DNA of 64,000 bases from Coriobacteriia bacterium. GTDB taxonomy: Bacteria > Actinomycetota > Coriobacteriia > Anaerosomatales > JAAXUF01. Made by a program: the position numbers and the translations under genes. Positions 58,752 through 64,000 of the stretch are shown in pieces. The notes under the pieces are model-generated. The model saw only the letters and a program-made list of their open reading frames with translations. It did no database searches and was not told the origin of the DNA. The stretch's first letter is position 1. Each line of letters begins with the position of its first letter. The stretch spans positions 35,366-99,365 of the forward strand of contig JAAXUF010000007.1 of NCBI GenBank assembly GCA_013336165.1, written 5' to 3'.

Positions 58752-59138
58752 ATGGCGGAACTATTTGAACTTGATGAGAACAGCGGGATCCCGCTCTGGG
58801 TCCAGCTCAGGAACCGACTGACCTACCTCATCTCTGTCGGGCACTATCATGCGGATGACCAGTTGCCGACGGTGCGCGGATTGGCGGTCGATGCCAAGAT
58901 CAACTACAACACAGTGAACAAGGTCTATCAGAGTCTCGAACGCGATGGATATATAGTGACGCGACGCGGACTCGGCACCTTTGTCTGCGATCTGAGCAAG
59001 TTGGGCGCTGCGGCTCCTGGCTCGGCGACAGACGCCATGATCGATGAGTTTCTCAGGAGAAGCCTCGGACTTGGTATTCCGCTCGAGGACATTCCCAATC
59101 AGGTGAAAAGGCGCATCAAGAAGATGAAGGCCGAATAG
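58752..59138 (+). CDS. GntR family regulator, short YtrA type
   Basis: A 128-residue regulator. Winged helix: PLWVQLRNRLTYLISVGHYH, LPTVRGLAVDAKINYNTVNK, then DGYIVTRRGLGTFVCD. The small C-terminal tail has no ligand domain, typical of the YtrA subgroup. ATG 58752 is preferred over 58728. It sits at the head of the slipin-molybdoenzyme block, whose promoter carries a TGTCATA/TATGACA palindrome it may bind. Confidence 0.87.
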   Translation: MAELFELDENSGIPLWVQLRNRLTYLISVGHYHADDQLPTVRGLAVDAKINYNTVNKVYQSLERDGYIVTRRGLGTFVCDLSKLGAAAPGSATDAMIDEFLRRSLGLGIPLEDIPNQVKRRIKKMKAE

Positions 59139-59158
59139 AGGAAGTGGGAGGGCCGTCC

Positions 59159-60106
59159 ATGCGCGGAACCAGAGGGAAGGGCGAGAGGGTCGAAGTCGCG
59201 GCGACACCAAGCTTCGTCTTCGAGGAAGATACAACCGGTCCGGCAGGCACGGCTTCGCGCAACGGGGCGATCGCGTTCTCAGTTGTTGTGTTCTTCGTTG
59301 CGTTTCTCGCGGTCTTGGGAACTTTCTATCAGAGCGTGTCTACATTTTCCATTGCTGCCGCTCTTCTCGGCGGTGTCATCGCGGTCAGTTCGATTCACAT
59401 TGCGCTCGAGTGGGAGAAAGCGGTCGTCTTGCGCCTAGGCAAGTATGACCACATAGCGGGCCCCGGCCTCTACTTCACCATCCCATTGATCGAGTATGTT
59501 GCGATCAGGATCGACCAGCGCATCATGACAACGCCCTTCGGTGCGCAGGAGACGTTGACCTCCGACTTGGTGCCGCTCGATGTCGATGCCGTCCTGTTTT
59601 GGATGGTGTGGGACGCGAAGAAGGCTTGTACGGAAGTTGGGGATTTCTCCAAGGCAGTCTCTTGGGTGGCCCAGACGGCTATGCGCGATGCCGTTGGCCG
59701 AGTGACTCTCGCCGAGATCGCAATGTCCAGGAGCCAGCTTGACCGAGAGTTGCAGAAGACCGTCGGGGCCGTGACCGTGCCATGGGGGATAACGATCGTC
59801 TCAGTGCAGATACGCGACATCGTGGTTCCCAAGGAACTCCAAGATGCCATGTCGCGTGGGGCGCAGGCTGAACGCGAACGCGATGCGCGCATCACTCTTG
59901 CAGAGGTTGAGAAGGACATCGCAGAGATGTTCGCGGCTGCGGCGCTGGTCTACGACGCAAGTGAGACGGCTTTGCGGCTGCGGACGATGAATCTCATCTA
60001 TGAGAGCGTCCGTCAGAAGGGCGGGCTTGTCGTTGTTCCGAGCGCCTTCAGCGAAGGGTTCAATGACGTGGCTTCCGACCTGTTGTCCAAGCTCCCTTCC
60101 AAGTAG
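59159..60106 (+). CDS. SPFH/slipin family membrane protein
   Basis: A 315-residue stomatin-like protein. N-terminal hydrophobic hairpin (about 36-85), then the SPFH domain with EWEKAVVLRLGKYDHIAGPG, DLVPLDVDAVLFWMVWD and VPWGITIVSVQIRDIVVPKE, and a helical tail (AQAERERDARITLAEVEKD). Slipins build membrane microdomains and often pair with NfeD, which is absent here. ATG 59159 has GGGAGGG upstream. It lies 20 nt after gntR. Confidence 0.88.
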   Translation: MRGTRGKGERVEVAATPSFVFEEDTTGPAGTASRNGAIAFSVVVFFVAFLAVLGTFYQSVSTFSIAAALLGGVIAVSSIHIALEWEKAVVLRLGKYDHIAGPGLYFTIPLIEYVAIRIDQRIMTTPFGAQETLTSDLVPLDVDAVLFWMVWDAKKACTEVGDFSKAVSWVAQTAMRDAVGRVTLAEIAMSRSQLDRELQKTVGAVTVPWGITIVSVQIRDIVVPKELQDAMSRGAQAERERDARITLAEVEKDIAEMFAAAALVYDASETALRLRTMNLIYESVRQKGGLVVVPSAFSEGFNDVASDLLSKLPSK

Positions 60107-60277
60107 GGGCGCACTAACTGGGGCACTGCCTTTCGCCTGGCCTCAGCTTCGTCATGTCGTGCGAAGATCGGCCTGAGCATGACGAGCGCGCCGCGCTCCT
60201 AGGTCGATCGCTACGGCGCTGCCGATCCCTGTGTTTCGTCGGCGGCCATCGCGGGCGGCGAATGGCCAACCCACCCC

Positions 60278-60310
60278 TTGTGTGTCATATAGATGTAGGA
60301 TACTATGACA
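60278..60310 (+). promoter_or_regulatory. Promoter with overlapping palindromic operator for the molybdoenzyme operon
   Basis: TTGTGT (60278-60283), 17 bp, TACTAT (60301-60306). A perfect 7-bp inverted repeat, TGTCATA (60283-60289) and TATGACA (60304-60310), centre spacing 21 bp, spans it, so a bound dimer would block polymerase. The upstream GntR protein is the nearest candidate. The surrounding 60107-60438 holds no gene. Confidence 0.65.
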
Positions 60311-60341
60311 GCGTAGAGGCTGCACTGTAGTTCTCAGTTCT

Positions 60342-60366
60342 CAGGTGGCCGGCCGGCAGCCACCTG
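60342..60366 (+). promoter_or_regulatory. Leader hairpin of the molybdoenzyme gene
   Basis: CAGGTGGC (60342-60349) and GCCACCTG (60359-60366) form a perfect stem with a CGGCCGGCA loop, downstream of the promoter and 72 nt before the start codon. Untranslated-leader structure of unknown purpose. Confidence 0.45.
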
Positions 60367-60438
60367 TGTTCTGGGACTACTGAGAGCCAAACGAGCGCTC
60401 AAGATTCGGATCATCAGAGAAGAAGAGGAGGAGCGAAT

Positions 60439-62913
60439 ATGAGTGAGAATGAAGGGGTCTCGTCTCGCATGTCGGTTTCGCGTCGAAGCTTCGTGAAAAC
60501 GGCTGCTGCAGCCGCAGGCGCGACAGCTCTTGCGTTCGGGCCGGGCCAGCCCGTCTTGCGGGCACTTGCTGTCGATTTCAAGGTCGGGCAACCCAACAAC
60601 ACCGGGGAGAAGATATTCAGCTGTGTTTGTCGCCCGAACTGTTTCGGCCATTGCCATCTGAACGTTCATGTGCGAGATGGCAAGATCGTGAAGACGTCAA
60701 GGGCTCCGTACAAGGACGAGAACTACAGTCGTATCTGCCTGCGAGGTCTCTCTCACGTTCAGAGAGTATATGCTGCCGACCGGCTCAAGTACCCGCTTCG
60801 AAGGGTGGGCGCACGCGGCGAAGACAAGTGGGAGCGCATCTCGTGGGACGAGGCCATCCAGGAGATCGCCACGAAGTTCACGGATACCCAGAAGACGCAC
60901 GGTGAACAAGCGCTGTCCGTCTGCACCTCTTCTGGGAATGTCAGCCTGTTGCATGGCCTCCTCGGTCTTCCTCTTGCAATGACCAATGTCCTTCATGCGA
61001 CCTCTTTGTCAAACACTGTGGATGTCGCGATATCTTATGGGACCGATCGCGTGTTTGGAGCTGGAGGTACTGTTTCCAGGGAAGAGAAAGACTATGTGAA
61101 CTCAAAGTCAGTGATTGCTTGGGGTGCAAATGTTACGGAAGCACAGATTCATTCGTGGCATTTGATCGCAGACGCTATGGAAGGCGGCACCAAGCTGATT
61201 GTCATTGACCCCGTGATGACCACCCTTGCCTCCAAGGCTGACAGGTACGTCCCCATTCGGCCGGCAACCGACGCGGCATTGATCCTTTCGATGATGCAGG
61301 TCATTTTCGCAGAGGGTCTTCAGAACGATGCGTACCTGAAGAAGCACACGGTGGCTCCTTTTCTGATCAAGAAGGATGGCACGTTTCTGCGCATGAGCGA
61401 TCTCGGCGTAGCACCCAGCGATGGACCGATCAACATGTACACGGGCAAACCGACCAAGGTTGACCCTGCTGCCGTCTGGGACACCTCCACAAACGCGGTC
61501 ATTCCCGCTGCGGAAAAGGAGACTTTGCAAATCAAAGGGCCAGTCACCATCAATGGAGTCGCGTATAGGACCGCACTTGATCTGCTCAAGGAAGAGGCCG
61601 ACAAGTACCCGCCTTCTGTGGCAACCAAGATCACTACTGTTCCAGAGGAAACCATCATAGAATTGGCGCACATTGCTGCAGACCAACCGGTGTCGCATAT
61701 TCTAGGATACGGTCCTCAGGCGTTTAACAACGGGGCTCATGCCACGCATGCCGCGGCGACACTCTGTTCTATTCTCGGCAACGTAGGCTATCCTGGGGCG
61801 AGTGTTGGCGCGAACTGGACCATCTACCCCGGGGTCAACTGGGCGGCGCTGTGGCCGTCAGGCGGGAATCCTTCCTCAACGCTTTCTCAGTTTGCACTGC
61901 GAGATACATTGCAGACCGGCAAGTTCAAAGGTAAGGACTATCCGATCAAGGCAATGTATGTATATAGCGCTAACCCAGTATGCTGTTTTGTGAACAACAA
62001 CGAATACATCAAGAATGTGGTCAACAAGCTCGACTTTATAGTTACCGCGGATACGTTTATGACGGACACGGCTAGATACTCTGATATCGTGCTTCCAGTA
62101 GCGCAGTGGTTTGAGGTGCAGGATATCGCCTGTGCAGGTCAAACTCAGTATATGCTCTACAGTGAGAAGGCAATAGATCCGCTGTATGAGTCAAAATCCG
62201 ATGGCGATATCGTTCGATTGATCACAGACAAAATGGGGCTAGGCAAGTACTTCCAGTACTCGGATGATGAGTTCCTGACCAACATGCTCAAGTCAGACTG
62301 GTCGAAGGCGTTCGGCATTACCTTCGATACGCTCAAGACAGAGCAGATGATGCGCTATATGCCAGATCCATACATTCCGTGGGAGGGGAGCAAGTTCCTT
62401 TCGCCCTCAGGACGCGCTGAGTTCTATGTCGAGAAGCCTGTCCCGCGCGTGGATGAGGGACAGAAGATCGACATTGAGCGCGAACGTCTCCCTCACTTCT
62501 TCCCACCTGGTGAAGCGTGGCCGGAAGATGAGCTCTACAAGAAGTATCCGCTCGTGCTCTTGTCCGAGCGTCCAAGATTCCGAGTTCACTCAACGTTCTA
62601 CAGTGTGCCATGGCTTCGCGAGCTCGAGCCCGAACCTATTGTCAAGATCAATCCCGGTGACGCGGAAGCTCGGGGTATCCACGACGGTGATCACGTCGAG
62701 GTACACAACGATCGCGGTCATGCAGTCGCGAAGGCCGTCTTCTCCGAAGCATTGATGCCTGGAGTGATGGTCTATCCCAAGGGCTGGCAGATGAATCAGC
62801 ATAGGGCGGGCAGCTGGTCTGAGTTGTCGTCGTCTTCCTACGACCCTGCTGCCGTCAACCAGAGCTTCATGGACGTACTCGCCGAAGTTCGTGTGTGGAA
62901 TGGGAAGGCATAA
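60439..62913 (+). CDS. Tat-exported molybdopterin oxidoreductase, catalytic subunit (DMSO reductase family)
   Basis: An 824-residue enzyme. Tat leader SRRSFVKTAAAAAGATALAF. [4Fe-4S] ligands are in SCVCRPNCFGHCHLNV with a last Cys in RICLRGLSH. Molybdopterin domains follow: SVIAWGANVTEAQIHSWHLI, LIVIDPVMTTLASKADRYVP, ILGYGPQAFNNGAHATHAAA, VTADTFMTDTARYSDIVLP, and a C-terminal molydopterin-dinucleotide-binding domain with ERPRFRVHSTF. It belongs to the group of Coriobacteriia reductases acting on sulfoxides, N-oxides or aromatic hydroxyls; substrate unresolved. ATG 60439 follows GAGGAG. A ferredoxin subunit starts 2 nt after. Confidence 0.9.
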   Translation: MSENEGVSSRMSVSRRSFVKTAAAAAGATALAFGPGQPVLRALAVDFKVGQPNNTGEKIFSCVCRPNCFGHCHLNVHVRDGKIVKTSRAPYKDENYSRICLRGLSHVQRVYAADRLKYPLRRVGARGEDKWERISWDEAIQEIATKFTDTQKTHGEQALSVCTSSGNVSLLHGLLGLPLAMTNVLHATSLSNTVDVAISYGTDRVFGAGGTVSREEKDYVNSKSVIAWGANVTEAQIHSWHLIADAMEGGTKLIVIDPVMTTLASKADRYVPIRPATDAALILSMMQVIFAEGLQNDAYLKKHTVAPFLIKKDGTFLRMSDLGVAPSDGPINMYTGKPTKVDPAAVWDTSTNAVIPAAEKETLQIKGPVTINGVAYRTALDLLKEEADKYPPSVATKITTVPEETIIELAHIAADQPVSHILGYGPQAFNNGAHATHAAATLCSILGNVGYPGASVGANWTIYPGVNWAALWPSGGNPSSTLSQFALRDTLQTGKFKGKDYPIKAMYVYSANPVCCFVNNNEYIKNVVNKLDFIVTADTFMTDTARYSDIVLPVAQWFEVQDIACAGQTQYMLYSEKAIDPLYESKSDGDIVRLITDKMGLGKYFQYSDDEFLTNMLKSDWSKAFGITFDTLKTEQMMRYMPDPYIPWEGSKFLSPSGRAEFYVEKPVPRVDEGQKIDIERERLPHFFPPGEAWPEDELYKKYPLVLLSERPRFRVHSTFYSVPWLRELEPEPIVKINPGDAEARGIHDGDHVEVHNDRGHAVAKAVFSEALMPGVMVYPKGWQMNQHRAGSWSELSSSSYDPAAVNQSFMDVLAEVRVWNGKA

Positions 62914-62915
62914 CC

Positions 62916-63545
62916 ATGGCAAACAAGAGACTCGGCATGGTGATCGACACCAAGCGATGCACCGGGTGCCATACGTGCGCCGTGGCATGCAAGGTGGAGA
63001 ACAACCTGCCCGACAAGAACTGGTGGAACAGAGCGCTCACCGTCGGCGGTGCGAACATGGACACGCCGGCCGGCGTGTATCCGAACTGCTCCAAGGCCTA
63101 CGTCACCTTGGCCTGCCAGCACTGTGAGAATCCGGCGTGCGTCAAGGTCTGCCCGGTGGGCGCGACCTACAAGCGCGAAGAGGACGGCGTCGTCGTTCAG
63201 GACTACGACAAGTGCATCGGCTGCCGTATGTGTATGGCCGCCTGCCCTTACACGGGCGTACGTGTCTTCAACTGGGAGAAGCCCAAGTACCAGATCGACT
63301 TCGCCGTGGGCGACAAGGATGTGCCGAAGCATCAGAAGCACACGGTAGAGAAGTGCACGCTGTGCGTCCACAGGCTCGCCAAAGGCCTTGAGCCTGCATG
63401 TATCGAGGTCTGCCCGGCACGCGCGAGGCATTTCGGCGACTTCAACGATCCCGAAAGTGACGTCTCCCAGCTCCTCCTGAAGCGGCCGCACTTCCAGCTG
63501 CTCCCCGAAAAGGAGACCGACCCGTCCATCTACTTCCTCTCCTAA
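62916..63545 (+). CDS. Four-cluster ferredoxin subunit (DmsB/NrfC-like)
   Basis: A 209-residue electron-transfer protein with four [4Fe-4S] sites: CTGCHTCAVAC; CQHCENPACVKVCP; CIGCRMCMAACP; and CTLC with CIEVCP. It links the catalytic subunit to the NrfD quinol site. No Tat signal, so it is carried across with the catalytic subunit, as is usual. ATG 62916 is used; the frame open from 62895 overlaps the previous gene. Confidence 0.92.
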   Translation: MANKRLGMVIDTKRCTGCHTCAVACKVENNLPDKNWWNRALTVGGANMDTPAGVYPNCSKAYVTLACQHCENPACVKVCPVGATYKREEDGVVVQDYDKCIGCRMCMAACPYTGVRVFNWEKPKYQIDFAVGDKDVPKHQKHTVEKCTLCVHRLAKGLEPACIEVCPARARHFGDFNDPESDVSQLLLKRPHFQLLPEKETDPSIYFLS

Positions 63546-63582
63546 GCGTCCCCCGAGAACCAAGAAAGGAGCGATACCTAAC

Positions 63583-64000
63583 GTGAGCACACCAGAATCA
63601 TCAAACGACGGCTACGCAGCACCCATTGGCGTCGGCACCAGGCCACTTGGCACAAAGGATGCGGATGTGGCCGCGACGAAGTCCAAGACCTCCGGCCTGA
63701 CCTTCCTCGGCATCACCGGAGCCCTCACCATCGGCGGCCTGGCTCTCTGGGCCTACCAGCTGACCCGTGGCCTCTTCGTCACCGACATGCGCAACCTCTC
63801 CTCGTGGGGACTCTACATCACGATGTTCATGTTCTTCGTAGGACTTTCCGCCGGCGGTCTCATCATCGCCACAGTCCCGAGGGTCTTTAACCTCAAAGGC
63901 TTCAAGTCCGTCTCCAAGATCGCGGTCTACCTCTCGATCTGCTGCACGGTGCTCGCCGCCGCCTTCGTCGTCATCGACATAGGGCGTCCCGAGCGTCTCT
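63583..64000 (+). CDS. NrfD/PsrC-type membrane anchor subunit (3' truncated by window)
   Basis: The first 139 residues of a quinol-oxidising membrane subunit. After a hydrophilic start, helices appear at about residues 38-58 (LTFLGITGALTIGGLALWAY), 75-98 (SSWGLYITMFMFFVGLSAGG) and 115-135, ending in the conserved DIGRPERL. GTG 63583 has AAAGGAG about 10 nt upstream. It completes the molybdoenzyme operon; the rest lies beyond base 64000. Confidence 0.9.
   Translation, partial: MSTPESSNDGYAAPIGVGTRPLGTKDADVAATKSKTSGLTFLGITGALTIGGLALWAYQLTRGLFVTDMRNLSSWGLYITMFMFFVGLSAGGLIIATVPRVFNLKGFKSVSKIAVYLSICCTVLAAAFVVIDIGRPERL

Noticed and set aside
1..64000. CRISPR array, rRNA or transposase genes
   Set aside because: No regularly spaced repeat array, no rRNA-like stretch and no transposase motif was seen.

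Overview
The window is GC-rich, densely packed bacterial DNA, most likely from an actinobacterium of the class Coriobacteriia or a close relative. That placement is an inference. It rests on a UPF0182 membrane protein, a KimA-like permease next to a paired TrkA (CeoB/CeoC-like) locus as in mycobacteria, a LuxR regulator with a multi-pass membrane N-terminus of the kind known from Eggerthella and relatives, and Tat-exported flavoproteins paired with multiheme cytochromes.

Bases 1-16100 are mainly core functions. They hold the end of an APC/KimA-type permease, two TrkA RCK proteins, a glutamine amidotransferase translationally coupled to an ABC-2 exporter, a tautomerase, a hemolysin III protein, a YedY-like molybdopterin protein divergent from a flavin reductase, a CorC/CNNM protein, PspC, an amidohydrolase, a methyltransferase, a DUF6364/PIN toxin-antitoxin pair, an rSAM DNA-modification protein and Maf.

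Bases 16200-32140 carry a HEAT-repeat protein and an HD-GYP phosphodiesterase that appear to share an N-terminal domain, then UPF0182 and several envelope proteins. These include a lysozyme-like protein, a holin-like protein, YtxH, PRC-barrel and a NodB deacetylase. There is also a free-standing domain resembling the N-terminus of cyanophycin synthetase. An aminotransferase-ddl operon sits behind a clear T-box riboswitch.

Bases 32190-42490 contain an AAA/DUF4143 protein beside a 48-bp fragment of the nearby fau gene, fau itself, an Nramp-MgtE metal operon behind a probable M-box and terminator, dusB, small membrane and ribbon-helix-helix proteins, and an ACT protein coupled to an ABC importer that lacks a binding protein.

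Bases 42890-64000 form an accessory respiratory region, interrupted by a Fic-PadR-UbiB-HTH/MNT-HepT block (47985-52485). The first module is a LuxR membrane regulator divergent from a KstD-like Tat lipoprotein flavoprotein and a pentaheme NapC-like cytochrome. Two identical 14-bp boxes lie between regulator and flavoprotein. The second module has a decayed nrfD copy, another Tat flavoprotein, a hexaheme lipoprotein, a LysR regulator and an intact lone NrfD. The third has a short GntR regulator, a slipin, and a molybdopterin oxidoreductase with its ferredoxin and NrfD subunits; the NrfD runs off the window end. The strongest candidates for an undescribed system are these regulated extracytoplasmic electron-transfer modules, whose substrates cannot be read from the sequence.
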